A DNA stretch of 64,000 bases from Mesorhizobium loti (lineage in GTDB: Bacteria > Pseudomonadota > Alphaproteobacteria > Rhizobiales > Rhizobiaceae): assembly GCA_002356515.1 (NCBI GenBank), contig AP017606.1:186001-250000 (forward strand), given 5' to 3'. The position numbers were made by a program, and so were the translations under genes. The notes beneath the pieces were generated by a model, which had not been told where the DNA came from, made no database searches, and was given only the letters and a program-made list of their open reading frames with translations. Shown in pieces: positions 1 to 8,089 of the stretch; the first letter of the stretch is position 1; every line of letters begins with the position of its first letter.

Positions 1-503
1 TCCCCAAGCATGCGACCATCGTGGGTCTCGAGCGCGACCTCCTCGCGCTGCACATACTGGCCTGTTGCCGTCGCGCGCGCGACGCCCCGGGCGTAGGACA
101 CCACTTTGATGACCGCCGGCTGGTAGCCCGCCGCCAGCTGCCGGGCGCGGCCGAGAGCCCTACGCCCCCGCGCTCCGCCACGGCTCGAAAGATTTCCAGC
201 GATCGGCGCCGCCGACGAGCCAGATCCGCTGTTCCCCGCCAGCCCGCCGGCGCCTCGCCTGGCCGTCACCGGCAGAAACCGACGCCGCTCCTCGTCCTGG
301 CCGCCCGAGATCGTCGTTCCCCGAATGTCTGCCTGAGACGACGGACCTGGTGGCGGCGAATCCCGCTTGGCTTTCGGTTGGCGCTCCTCGTCAAGCGGCA
401 GCGGTCGCCGTGGCCGCCGGCGTTCCTCGCGTGCCGTTTCGACGGCCCGCCGCGCCGCGTTGACCTGCTCAAGCCACCATCCGATGTCATCCGCCCGGCT
501 CAA
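1..503 (-). CDS. Relaxase/mobilization nuclease (VirD2-like), N-terminal part, runs off window
   Basis: An open minus-strand frame runs from a TTG at 503 past the left edge without a stop, giving about 167 residues. It begins MSRADDIGWWLEQVNAARR, passes through a low-complexity Arg/Pro/Gly stretch, and then reads VIKVVSYARGVARA followed by GQYVQREEVALETHDGR. That block resembles the start of the relaxase domain in rhizobial plasmid relaxases, which nick oriT and lead DNA transfer; the catalytic Tyr and His motifs cannot be placed here. The TTG overlaps the stop of the MobC gene, as expected for a translationally coupled mobC-relaxase pair. The start is inferred from this overlap and from the lack of a better upstream start. 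Part of the C-terminal protein lies outside the window. Confidence 0.7.
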   Translation of the reverse strand, partial: MSRADDIGWWLEQVNAARRAVETAREERRRPRRPLPLDEERQPKAKRDSPPPGPSSQADIRGTTISGGQDEERRRFLPVTARRGAGGLAGNSGSGSSAAPIAGNLSSRGGARGRRALGRARQLAAGYQPAVIKVVSYARGVARATATGQYVQREEVALETHDGRMLG

Positions 504-916
504 GAGCGACCGTCCTGCGATGGTGCAAGCTTCGCGGCACGTCGAAGCCTGGAGCCATAGGCGACCGTCATCTCGGTGAGTTCCGCGTTGATCGTCTCGA
601 TCACCTCGTGCAAGCCGCGCCACACCGGCTCCGTGTCCTCGATGGGCACGGCCTGGCCACGATGGATCGCTCTCAAGACCTGGGAGAGATTGCGCCCGAC
701 CATGCGGACTTGGTTGGCGAGATCCACGATGACGACGGTGTTCTCGGCGGAGAGCGCCGGCCCGGCCTGCACCGACGCCCGGATCAACCGCCGTACCACC
801 TCGGCCTTCGGCAGGCCGAACAGCGCGACAGCCTCCTGAAGCCGCTGCTCATCGGATTCCGACAGCTCCGTGCGGAGCCTGGGCTTGCGTCTCGGCAATG
901 CAGCGGAACCGGCCAA
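500..916 (-). CDS. MobC-like relaxosome accessory protein
   Basis: 138 residues. Residues about 14-50 (ELSESDEQRLQEAVALFGL, then a helix ending VVRRLIRA) look like a ribbon-helix-helix DNA-binding unit. The C-terminal half (DLANQVRMVGRNLSQVLRAI) matches the conserved MobC/VirC2-type helical region of plasmid mobilization proteins. Such proteins bind oriT and help the relaxase melt the nick site. The start is TTG at 916, chosen because GAGGAGG lies six bases upstream. It is immediately followed by the relaxase reading frame, which supports the assignment. oriT would be expected upstream, between 917 and about 1100, but I could not delimit it. Confidence 0.75.
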   Translation of the reverse strand: MAGSAALPRRKPRLRTELSESDEQRLQEAVALFGLPKAEVVRRLIRASVQAGPALSAENTVVIVDLANQVRMVGRNLSQVLRAIHRGQAVPIEDTEPVWRGLHEVIETINAELTEMTVAYGSRLRRAAKLAPSQDGRS

Positions 917-1477
917 GGCCGTCCTCCTCTTCCTTTAACGGCCGGCGGACCTCAGGGCTCGCCGGCAGGCAACGCGCATCAGCGCCATGGCTGCGTCCAG
1001 CAGCCTCCCCGGTTTTGGCCCACAAACCGGTATCTTGTCAACCAATATCTATTATACTGAACTTTCCCGACTGGAGAGAGCCGCCCCCTGACTGCTCCTG
1101 CCCCACGCAGGGCCGCGATCCCCCGACACCGGGCTATTCCCACTCGCTGTTTGCCGCAATACCGCTATGACGTCTTTTGGCATTATCGACCCCCTGACAC
1201 TCCTGCTATGTTCGACAAAGGTGGGTATTCATGCGTTACGGCATTGCCGCATGTCCGAAAAAGAGGGTTACGACATTGCCAGGAAATATCATTGCCGCCT
1301 TCCGGCAACAGCGTCTTGCGGTATTACCGCTTTGCCGAACCACAGCAGTGCCGCATTGCCCCTTTGCGGGACCGCGCGAATAACGACTTGCACGTTTACC
1401 GGCAGCGAAATATCTAATATATTGTTTTGTCTTTGGTCATTTTCGCCGTCGCGATTGCGACGCCACGAGGAGTCTTC
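917..1477. promoter_or_regulatory. Intergenic region with a cluster of short GC palindromes before parA-like gene
   Basis: No gene is supported here. Between 1151 and 1376 variants of a motif close to TTGCCGCATTGCCGC recur: 1151-1165, 1236-1252, 1268-1280, 1288-1299, 1316-1330, 1349-1362 and 1363-1376. Several are near-perfect palindromes, for example GCGGTATTACCGC at 1318-1330 and CGGCATTGCCG at 1239-1249. A run of such sites directly upstream of a ParA-like ATPase suggests an operator, centromere or iteron array. The mobC promoter and oriT should also lie in this interval. Function is inferred from position only. Confidence 0.5.
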
Positions 1478-2179
1478 ATGCCGAGCATTTTCGCCGTCGC
1501 GAATCCAAAAGGAGGTTCCGGTAAGACGACTGTCGCCATCATCCTCGCCGGCGAGTTCGCCAAGCACGACTATTCCGTCGCCATAATCGACGCGGACCCT
1601 CAGGGCTCCTCCTACCAATGGCATGCGTCCTCGGTCGCGCGGGGGCTCAGTCCCAAAGGGATCGATCTCGTGCGGGCGTCGAACGAACAGAACCTTGCCC
1701 AAGCGCTCGAGCGTCTTGACGGCCATGACGTCGTCGTCATCGACACGCCGGGTTACTACGGACCAGTGCTCACGCATTCGGCGCTGCGCGCCGACCTTGT
1801 CGTCCTGCCCTGTAAGGTTCACACCTTCGATGCATCGCAGGTCGTGCGCACCATCCGCAACCTCGAGCAGCACGCCGACGCAGCCAATCTCCCCATGAAC
1901 CAGCACCGCGTCCTCTTCAACGAATACGACAGCCTCGATCGCAACACCCGGCCGCTGCGCGAGGTTCTCGCCTATCTAAACGCCGAGCAGGTGCCCGTCT
2001 GCGTCAACGCGCTCTACCGGCGCATCACATATCGGACGATGACCAGCGGCCACGGTACGCTCTACCAGATGAGCGACACGGATGAGTCGATCCGCAAAGC
2101 CCGCTACAATGCCGACCAGGTCGTGCGCGAATTGCTTGCAGCGAGTCAGGGCGCCAATCACAGCGACAATGCCACATGA
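1478..2179 (+). CDS. ParA-like P-loop ATPase
   Basis: 233 residues from ATG 1478, which is preceded by GAGGAG and fits the family better than the upstream TTG. Near the N-terminus ANPKGGSGKTTVA is the deviant Walker A motif of ParA/MinD ATPases. VAIIDADPQGSS is the A' motif and VVVIDTPGYYG is Walker B. At 233 residues it lacks the N-terminal helix-turn-helix of repABC RepA, so it resembles small type Ib ParA proteins or VirC1. These partition DNA, or position cargo such as relaxosomes at the cell pole. The next gene overlaps its stop (ATGA). Its position beside mobC and the relaxase makes a VirC1-like role in conjugation plausible. Confidence 0.85.
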   Translation: MPSIFAVANPKGGSGKTTVAIILAGEFAKHDYSVAIIDADPQGSSYQWHASSVARGLSPKGIDLVRASNEQNLAQALERLDGHDVVVIDTPGYYGPVLTHSALRADLVVLPCKVHTFDASQVVRTIRNLEQHADAANLPMNQHRVLFNEYDSLDRNTRPLREVLAYLNAEQVPVCVNALYRRITYRTMTSGHGTLYQMSDTDESIRKARYNADQVVRELLAASQGANHSDNAT

Positions 2180-2604
2180 ACGAAACCTCGAAGCCGCCCC
2201 GTCCTGCCTTGCCGCGCGACGCCTTTCGCGCCCAGCGGATCTCGTCCGACCCGCCGCTCGCGCCCAAGCCCGTCGTCATCACGCCGCACTACGACGATCA
2301 ACCAACGACCCAGGCGTCAAGCTCCGCCACGCCACTTCAGTCTGAACCACACCGATCCCACAACGCCGTCAGGCCGATCTCGCCACCATTGGAAAAACCG
2401 AAGAGGGGAAATCCGCGACCGTTCGATGCCTATGGCGAACGCAGCTCGTCACGGCCCTACGCACTTCGCTTGCCCGACGCCATCGATCTGGCCCTGCGCC
2501 AGATTGCCGCGGAAGAACGCACGCACCCTCTTCGTATCATCGATCGTGTTCTCTACGACTACTTGAAACGCATTGGACGTCTCCCGCCCTCGCACAAGGC
2601 CTGA
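2176..2604 (+). CDS. ParA partner, small basic/Pro-rich protein with C-terminal helix domain
   Basis: 142 residues, start overlapping the ParA stop by four bases. The first ~90 residues are Pro/Ser/Arg-rich and probably disordered. Residues 94-140 (RPYALRLPDAIDLALRQIAA, then HPLRIIDRVLYDYLKRIGRL) form a strand plus two helices, compatible with a ribbon-helix-helix DNA-binding domain. Small RHH proteins are the usual centromere-binding partners of short ParA ATPases (ParG/VirC2 analogues), and the tight coupling fits. I do not recognise a named family. The palindrome cluster upstream of parA would be its natural target; that is inference. Confidence 0.65.
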   Translation: MNETSKPPRPALPRDAFRAQRISSDPPLAPKPVVITPHYDDQPTTQASSSATPLQSEPHRSHNAVRPISPPLEKPKRGNPRPFDAYGERSSSRPYALRLPDAIDLALRQIAAEERTHPLRIIDRVLYDYLKRIGRLPPSHKA

Positions 2605-3163
2605 CCATCAGCCCTCGGCCGCACCGGCAGCAATTTAGGAGCGCGGTCCGGCGCGAGCTTGCTGCGCTACGCGGCCGCCTCGCACGGCTGGACAGCCGCT
2701 TCGAACAGCGGCGACGCCGGCGGCAAGCCTCTCGCGAGTCCGAATTCGAACGGCAAGCGCTAAAGCCATGCGAGAAAAAAGGGCGGCCGCTCTTCGCTTG
2801 ACATCCAGATGCCGCCCACCGTGCGCAGAGTTGCACAAGGAAATAACCTCGGAGCCATCGCCCAAGTGTTGCACCAACTTCGACGTCCTGAAAGCGCTCG
2901 CCGTGCGAAGGCAGAACTGGAAAGGAGCGGGACGGCCCATGCAGCGTCAGCAGGTTTTATCGGTCTCCCGTCGCTGGCGAACGGCAGCGATGGTCCATAT
3001 ATAGGCTACGCGTGCTTTTTGCTTGGCATCGTTCCTTTTGTCGGCCGGCGGCGTCGCGCGGTAACCAGCGACATGACTATTAGTGCCAGACAGAAAACGT
3101 GCACCTGGGTCGAAAACTCCGTACGTTATCTCGTATGTCGCTATACCTACCGAAGACCCGAGG

Positions 3164-3205
3164 CCACCCTGGTTCATCAGGGTGGGACGCCAAAGTCCCA
3201 CCCTG
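3164..3205. repeat. Two mutually exclusive stem-loops sharing an arm
   Basis: CAGGGTGGGAC (3178-3188) and GTCCCACCCTG (3195-3205) form a perfect 11-bp stem with a 6-base loop. CCACCCTG (3164-3171) can instead pair with CAGGGTGG (3178-3185), so the middle arm can fold with either neighbour. This resembles an attenuator, although no U-run follows and no leader peptide is evident. Confidence 0.55.
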
Positions 3206-3303
3206 CCTCTTACCGTCGCATATCGAATGATCGGCTGCCGGAAGATCAGCAATCATAGGGACCAGGAGGACCTGACGCGTCATGTCCATTCTGATAACAT
3301 TCA

Positions 3304-3325
3304 GTATATGAGAGCCTTCATATAC
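3304..3325 (+). promoter_or_regulatory. Candidate operator upstream of XRE-type regulator
   Basis: Perfect 8-bp inverted repeat GTATATGA - 6 bases - TCATATAC, ending 23 bases before ATG 3349. The position and AT-rich arms are typical of an autoregulatory site for a small helix-turn-helix repressor. Confidence 0.45.
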
Positions 3326-3348
3326 AAGATAATCGCATTGCGGTATTG

Positions 3349-3765
3349 ATGGTCTCCGCAGCGCAGCTACCTCATCCGGAGTTCATCGATTTCATGTCGC
3401 CCGTCCGCAAACCCCAGCCGGTCGATCATTCCATCCTCAATGAAATGCTCGCGCTGCGCCTCCAGCAGCTTGAGATCGAGAATGGTGGAATGGAGGCCTT
3501 CCTCCCCAAGACGGGGCTGGCGCGAGGGACCTACTACACGATGCTGCGCGGTATCGGCAATCCGACCTTGAAGACGATGGAACGTATCGCTTCCAAGCTC
3601 AATATGACAGTATTCGAGTTGTTGGGCTTCGAAATCGACGATGCGCGCAGAGCCCTGAAGAAGCGCGGCGTCGACTATGACGAGTTGACCTCAGCCATCC
3701 GGAAAAAAGATGAAGCGACCCGGCGTGTAGCGCGGCAGACCAGGTCACAGAAGCTGCTGGGCTAA
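3349..3765 (+). CDS. XRE-type helix-turn-helix regulator
   Basis: 138 residues from ATG 3349 (a TTG directly precedes it). The segment from about residue 50 to 95 (FLPKTGLARGTYYTMLRGIG, then PTLKTMERIASKLNMTVFEL) is a classical Cro/C1 five-helix DNA-binding domain: helix 2-turn-helix 3, then the conserved 'NPTLKTMERIA' region. The N-terminal ~35 residues are an extension, and the C-terminal ~40 residues are charged. It probably represses its own promoter through the inverted repeat at 3304-3325. The bases just upstream (CGCATTGCGGTATTG, 3334-3348) resemble the palindromes before the parA gene, so the two loci may share a regulator. Confidence 0.75.
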   Translation: MVSAAQLPHPEFIDFMSPVRKPQPVDHSILNEMLALRLQQLEIENGGMEAFLPKTGLARGTYYTMLRGIGNPTLKTMERIASKLNMTVFELLGFEIDDARRALKKRGVDYDELTSAIRKKDEATRRVARQTRSQKLLG

Positions 3766-4149
3766 GTCAAGAGAAACAGGCCGCCTTCGTCTCTTCGCAT
3801 GGGCCTGCCAGAGAATCGAGCGAGCCGTGCTCGGACGCGCTGGCCCCGATCAGCATCGCATTGATTCTTGACGATCGTCGGCCTGATCGCGGCGGGTATG
3901 TACGCTGCCGATCATTTTCAGTTCGCTGATCGGCTCACTCTGGCTGCCACCGCACCACAGACGGATACGCCGCCCGCGACATTCCACTATTCGCTCGCGA
4001 TGCAGCCGACCCTTGCGCGCGCAGCCGAAGTAGCCAGACGCGCCACGACTGACGCTCGGTTCCATCCATCACGAGAGTGAATCGATCCACGTCCGCTGAT
4101 TCAAACCATTCATTGGACGCGCGCGTCCGGCTGCGCGATTCTGTCCCCT
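3766..4149. other. Intergenic; only a weak 70-codon plus-strand frame
   Basis: A frame from TTG 3868 to 4080 starts with a short hydrophobic stretch (IVGLIAAGMYAA), but it has no clear ribosome-binding site or recognisable similarity. I do not call it a gene. Nothing else is recognised in this stretch. Confidence 0.3.
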
Positions 4150-4500
4150 ATGATCGCGCAGCTCTATCGCCTCCATATCGAACGCCGCGACGCGGATCGG
4201 AACATGGCGCGCTTCTATGCGCTGTCGATCGAGGAGACCCTGTTAGGCCAGACCTGCCTGGTCCGCCGTTGGGGCCGGATCGGAACCACCGGCCGCACGG
4301 TACAGCACTCCTTCGATACCGAGGGCGAAGCCGTCGAGCTCTTCCTCGAGCTGCTGCGCGCCAAGCGGGTGCGCGGCTATCAGCCGCGTTCCGCCTACCC
4401 GACGCGCAGAAGCGATCCCGTCCGGTTGACAGAGCAGGCGCTTGGGGTGACAGGAGCTACCCCTTGGAACGAAAGTCCTCCGGGTCCTCGGTCTGGTTGA
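4150..4500 (+). CDS. WGR domain protein
   Basis: 116 residues. Residues about 2-85 form a WGR domain: LYRLHIERRDADRNMARFY, TCLVRRWGRIGTTGRT with the eponymous W-G-R, then EGEAVELFLELLRAKRVRGY. WGR domains occur in PARPs and in bacterial one-domain proteins on plasmids; they bind nucleic acid or mediate protein contacts. The last ~30 residues (after about position 89) do not match the domain and may be a fortuitous extension, so the original gene may have ended earlier. Stand-alone WGR proteins are common next to DUF736-type genes on rhizobial plasmids. Molecular function unknown. Confidence 0.8.
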   Translation: MIAQLYRLHIERRDADRNMARFYALSIEETLLGQTCLVRRWGRIGTTGRTVQHSFDTEGEAVELFLELLRAKRVRGYQPRSAYPTRRSDPVRLTEQALGVTGATPWNESPPGPRSG

Positions 4501-4694
4501 AGTTGTCGCGATTGGGTCAAGCGAGGAGTTCGACGGCGTCGACGATGATGTTGGAGCTGTTGCCGCTCGATGCCCGCCTTGCCCGTCCGCTTCATGTAGT
4601 GGACACGCCCACGCACCCCAAGCGACATGCAGTCAACGTTCCCCGCGGCCCGCGTGAGCGCAGTGGAAAAGACGGCAACAGCTGCCCCCGTGGT

Positions 4695-5450
4695 TTAACG
4701 CTTTGCTTTCCGCCAACCGGCGGCCACCGCCTCAGCCTCGCTGCAGAACCACCGCTCTCCCTTGCTGGTCGTTATCGCGGTGCGATCGTAATATTCTTGG
4801 CCGGGCATGTGATAGATGTGCTCACCGCGAGCATTGATGTTGCCTTTGATGTTGCAGGCACTGGGCGACGCAGCGAGCAAGGGAGCGATCGCCGATGGCT
4901 GTTCATTGTCAGCGCGATGCTCGGCACGCCAATCCCAAGGCGCTTGAAACGTTCCTGCCCAGATGCCAACCCTTGCCGCCTTGGCCTTCTCCTGTAGCAT
5001 GGCGTAGGCACCATGGCTGTATTTTGGCCAATCAAGAGCTTGGCCGTTCTCGACCATCCAGGCGGCGACGCTGACCCCATCGGCCCGGCTACAATTGCCT
5101 ACATAGCGGCCGTACCGATCCCATGACACAAACATGCACTGGGTCGGCCGGGAGGCGGCGAGAAAGGCATCGAGAGCGGCGGCAGACTTGGCGCCACATT
5201 GATACCGGAAGCCGTTTGCGTCGTCGCACAGTTGTGCTGACTCCGGTGCATCGATACCATTGAAGCGAATGCGCTGGCCATGGATCTCGATCGTGTCGCC
5301 ATCGATCACAGATGCGACCCCAGCAATTGTTACCGGTCTCGGCTTGATTAAGTTCTGCAGATTGATTTCCGGCAGCGATCCGCTGTTATGGATGGCAAAC
5401 TGCGTCACCAGGGCGAAAGCCGCAGCCGTCGTCACGAAGACCAGCCGCAT
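4695..5450 (-). CDS. Secreted thermonuclease-like (SNase) protein
   Basis: 251 residues from ATG 5450; the frame stays open upstream, but MRLVFVTTAAAFALVTQFAI is a credible signal peptide or membrane anchor. The SNase-like OB-fold follows: VIDGDTIEIHGQRIRFNGID, then APES, which carries the acidic metal ligands and the catalytic Arg of the IDGDTxxxxG...R.xGIDAPE motif, then SWDRYGRYVGNC. Staphylococcal-nuclease-type enzymes cleave DNA or RNA with Ca2+. A C-terminal extension (ACNIKGNINARGEHIYHMPG ending in EAVAAGWRKAKR) is the small Cys-containing domain often attached to rhizobial SNase proteins. An export role in plasmid biology is not established. Confidence 0.8.
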   Translation of the reverse strand: MRLVFVTTAAAFALVTQFAIHNSGSLPEINLQNLIKPRPVTIAGVASVIDGDTIEIHGQRIRFNGIDAPESAQLCDDANGFRYQCGAKSAAALDAFLAASRPTQCMFVSWDRYGRYVGNCSRADGVSVAAWMVENGQALDWPKYSHGAYAMLQEKAKAARVGIWAGTFQAPWDWRAEHRADNEQPSAIAPLLAASPSACNIKGNINARGEHIYHMPGQEYYDRTAITTSKGERWFCSEAEAVAAGWRKAKR

Positions 5451-5976
5451 CGGCACGCTGGCCCAGCGCCGTACGAGCGAGGGTCCTACGCCGGTACGCT
5501 TGCGCCACGGGCTCGACCGATCATTATAGCGGGATTTATCCAAGCCCCTTCTCCCCGGCGCAAGAATGCGCCCAAAAGACACGGAAAGTCCAGAATCCCA
5601 TCGAAAGTGCTTGGATTGGTCGAGGCGTTTCAGCAGCGTCGTGGATTCCGTCGCGCTTAGGACGATCGCCGCCACCGTTGCCCTCGATAGCGAGGCGGCG
5701 ACTTTGCCTGCGCAATCCACGCCAATGCGCTGGGCCAAAAATGTTCTCGCCATGTTCAGGCATGACCGGTTGCGCCTTTATCAACCAAAGACAGCTACGG
5801 TTGATTTGATGATGAGGCCTCCCTCTGGCGACCGACGTATTTGTCGGCCGGTAGTTCACCAGACTTGCGCGGTTAGGCGTGGGGTTTCCAGTCGGTAGTG
5901 GCGATTCAACGCTCGCTATGCGCAAAAAAAGGGCCCGCGACGGAGCACTCCGTCGCGGACCCTGAGACGTGTTTGC
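5451..5976. other. Intergenic with a decayed duplicate of the neighbouring gene tail
   Basis: No intact gene. Bases about 5615-5710 resemble the 3' end of the gene at 5977-6318: both read TTGGTCGAGGCGTTTCAGCA, then a CCGTCGCGCT segment, with mismatches and an in-frame stop between. This looks like the remnant of a paralogue. A strong terminator follows at 5924-5962. Confidence 0.45.
5924..5962 (-). terminator. Rho-independent terminator of the DUF736 unit
   Basis: Read on the minus strand, arms 5948-5962 and 5931-5945 form a 15-bp GC stem with one mismatch and a 2-base loop, directly followed by seven T. It lies 15 bases past the stop of the gene ending at 5977. Confidence 0.9.
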
Positions 5977-6318
5977 CTACTTCGGTTGGTCGAGGCGTTT
6001 CAGCAGGTCACCGAGGATGCCGTCGCGCTGCGGACGGCCGCTGGCTGCCGCTTTGTCGTCGACCAGCTTTGCGGCCAATTCGGGCGACAGCGGCATGACG
6101 TCGTAGCCGTGTGAGATGGCTGCATGGCGAAGATCCTCAAGCGTTTCGAACGCTCGATCGCGGGTGCCGAGCCAGAGCGCGGGCTCGTCGGTTTCTTCGT
6201 GCGGGAACGCTTGCAGGAAGTAGGTCCGAAGCGGTGGATCGTAGCCGATGACAGCGTCTGGATCCGAGCGGACTTTTCCGGTGACGGTGCCGGTGACAGT
6301 GATGGTGTAGCGGCTCAT
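5977..6318 (-). CDS. Conserved plasmid protein of unknown function
   Basis: 113 residues from ATG 6318, preceded by AAAGGAGGT at ideal spacing. It begins MSRYTITVTGTVTGKVRSDP, followed by a stretch with aromatic and acidic residues (LRTYFLQAFPHEETDEPALW) and a helical tail ending GDLLKRLDQPK. I recognise this only as a short protein that accompanies DUF736 genes on rhizobial plasmids. It is downstream of the DUF736 gene on the same strand (58-base gap) and before a strong terminator, so the two are probably cotranscribed. A degenerate copy of its last codons lies at about 5615-5710. Confidence 0.65.
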   Translation of the reverse strand: MSRYTITVTGTVTGKVRSDPDAVIGYDPPLRTYFLQAFPHEETDEPALWLGTRDRAFETLEDLRHAAISHGYDVMPLSPELAAKLVDDKAAASGRPQRDGILGDLLKRLDQPK

Positions 6319-6376
6319 TGCAACCTCCTTTTGCCGGTGGGGAAGCCGGCCCCTCGAGGGGCCGGCCACCGATGCC

Positions 6377-6700
6377 TCACTGGGGGTTGTTCCAGAGGAT
6401 GACCTTCTTGTTTTCCTCGCCGCCCGGGGCGGGGGCGAGATTGCCGAAGATCACGCCGATCTCGGGGGCTTCCAGCTTGACCGAGAGGTATTCCTCGCCC
6501 GAACGCTGGGAGATGCGGTGCCAGCCGGCTCCGATCTCGAAGCCCGTGCGCTTGTTGACGATCCGATAGGCGGGTGCGTCGTCGCGGGACTTGTTGGTGT
6601 TCGGGATGAGGGTGATCGGGGCGTTGACCCGGAGCGTGGCGAAGACGCCTTCCATCGAGCCGTCGGCCTTGATGGTGAGGTTTGCGATCGTGGTGGCCAT
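6377..6700 (-). CDS. DUF736 domain protein
   Basis: 107 residues, the usual family length. It starts MATTIANLTIKADGSMEGVF, continues with APITLIPNTNK and FEIGAGWHRIS, and ends GEENKKVILWNNPQ. This is the complete DUF736 pattern, a small beta-rich protein abundant on conjugative plasmids and ICEs of Alpha- and Gammaproteobacteria. Its biochemical role is unknown. It is first in a two-gene unit, with a good ribosome-binding site (GGAGAA) before ATG 6700. A second, decayed DUF736 sequence lies in the opposite orientation at about 7125-7300. Confidence 0.9.
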   Translation of the reverse strand: MATTIANLTIKADGSMEGVFATLRVNAPITLIPNTNKSRDDAPAYRIVNKRTGFEIGAGWHRISQRSGEEYLSVKLEAPEIGVIFGNLAPAPGGEENKKVILWNNPQ

Positions 6701-7124
6701 GGTAGTTCTCCTTCGGTTGCATCGGGACCATTCCCGATGGCGCCAAAGGAGAGGGCCGTCCTGCTGCGGTCATCTCGGCGAAAATTCTGGAAAATTCTAT
6801 TTGCCGAAAAATGCGGGCAGGCCCTTCGCCTGTCCGCAGACAAAAAACAGAAATCGAATTTTCCTGAATATTCGCCGAGTGTACCCCCAACGGGGGTTGA
6901 CCGCACAAAGCAGGCGGTCGTCTACAAAGGCGACATGAAACGGGAATGGCCCCGGATGTGACCGGAGGAGAATAACCCAGGCCGCCATCGCTTGGCCGCC
7001 ATACAACGCTGCCGGATCGCAGGAACAGGCTGCAGACTTCTCGGGGCATGTCGCCTGCGTCAACGATACTTCGAACAGCAGTCTGGCGCGTGAACCGCCT
7101 TGCGTGTTGGGGATATCGGCACAG

Positions 7125-7300
7125 CGGTTTTGAGATCGGAGCCGGCTGGCAGCGAACTTCATGCCCCTCGGTGGTGATGCCTCGCAGCCAGGTTGGATGA
7201 CCGCGCAAGCCAGGATGTTCGGCACGCTTGCACCCGCTTCAGATGCGAGGCAGGTCAAGATGATCCTTCTGCACAACGCCCCGGGGCTCTTCGCGTGTGT
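7125..7300 (+). pseudogene. Decayed DUF736 paralogue
   Basis: On the plus strand the bases after 7128 read GFEIGAGWQRTS, matching GFEIGAGWHRIS of the intact DUF736 gene. In another frame there follows MFGTLAPASDARQVKMILLH, then NAPG, matching IFGNLAPAPGGEENKKVILW, then NNPQ. The reading frame is broken between the two blocks and the 5' part is missing. It is oriented opposite to the intact copy. Bases 6701-7124 otherwise hold nothing I recognise. Confidence 0.65.
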
Positions 7301-7376
7301 CGGTTTCGAAGGGGACGGTCCCGGCCGCTCATACAAGCGGAGTTGGGGCTCGGGGCCGGATCAAGCCTATCGGATC

Positions 7377-7402
7377 GGACCCGCCGGGCTGTCGGCGGGT
7401 CC
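7377..7402 (-). terminator. Stem-loop after the SLOG-like gene
   Basis: Perfect 10-bp stem GGACCCGCCG / CGGCGGGTCC with a 6-base loop, ten bases past the stop at 7412. No U-run follows, so termination is only probable. Confidence 0.45.
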
Positions 7403-7411
7403 GCGCCTACG

Positions 7412-7945
7412 TCATCCTGGCAACGCCAGACGCTCGTCCGGCGTCATGCGGGCCTCGGCTTGCCGGCGAATGTCGGGACCGGCATGGCGGAGCATGGCAC
7501 ACCAGTCTTCCACAGTGTACGTGGTCGCCATGCTGCCCCTGGCCAGATCGTAAATGACGCACGGCTTGTTCGCGATGGCGAGCCGAAGCACGTTGACGGC
7601 AGTGCCGGGTGATGTGCCGTCCCAGACCATCATGCCAAAGTCGGCGCGTTTCGCCATCTCGCGGTCCTTCTCGGCGTGGACGGCAAAACCTTCTGCACTG
7701 TGCGGCGGCGGAATGTGATAGGCGGCCCAGTCGCCGAGATTGTTGCGGGGCTCGGCTAGGGCATGGAAGACGCCGACGTGGTCGTACTTGTAGCCCGCGA
7801 GCAGGGCCTGGATCTCCGCATCGGCTCCCGGCGCGTCGCCGATCAGCACGCCGTGTTCGGCCGCTACGATCGCGCCGATCCGTTCGACCGCGGGGACTGG
7901 CAGTTCGACGACGTCGCGTGAGCCGCCAATAAAAATCATCGCCAT
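7412..7945 (-). CDS. SLOG/Rossmann-like nucleotide-binding protein
   Basis: 177 residues. The N-terminus MAMIFIGGSRDVVELPVPAV, a GVLIGDAPGADAEIQALLA loop, and the later DFGMMVWDGTSPGT and KPCVIYDLA segments follow the SLOG/DprA-like Rossmann pattern: beta strand, GGSR loop, G-x-A-x-G-x-D helix, then a 'MVWDG.S.GT' strand. Relatives (YspA, DUF2493) are thought to bind nucleotides or nucleotide-derived ligands. The C-terminal 40 residues (TVEDWCAMLRHAGPDIRRQA) are helical and specific. The gene stands alone on the minus strand. No partner effector is adjacent, so a signalling role in defence cannot be claimed. Confidence 0.7.
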   Translation of the reverse strand: MAMIFIGGSRDVVELPVPAVERIGAIVAAEHGVLIGDAPGADAEIQALLAGYKYDHVGVFHALAEPRNNLGDWAAYHIPPPHSAEGFAVHAEKDREMAKRADFGMMVWDGTSPGTAVNVLRLAIANKPCVIYDLARGSMATTYTVEDWCAMLRHAGPDIRRQAEARMTPDERLALPG

Positions 7946-8089
7946 GGTGTCTCTCTTTCTCTCTAGCAGCCCCGCCCCGCTCCAGCCCCCTCTCCCTCGC
8001 GCGACTCGCCTGCCGCGCGATCAATCCTTGAAAAGCCGCGCGTCAACTGTCATATTGAAAAGAGACAAGTGACGCATTAAGGTGATGCC

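Larger units (their letters stand above)
2605..3348. other. Long intergenic region without a confident gene; contains nested hairpins and an operator-like repeat
   Basis: No ORF here looks like a real protein family. A short plus-strand frame ending at about 2800 encodes a charged helix (RELAALRGRLARLDSRFEQ) but lacks a convincing start. The notable content is structural: a three-part hairpin at 3164-3205 and an inverted repeat at 3304-3325 just before the regulator gene, both listed separately. Confidence 0.4.

Noticed and set aside
1151..1376. CRISPR array
   Set aside because: Repeat units are short, variable and unevenly spaced, and no cas gene is present.
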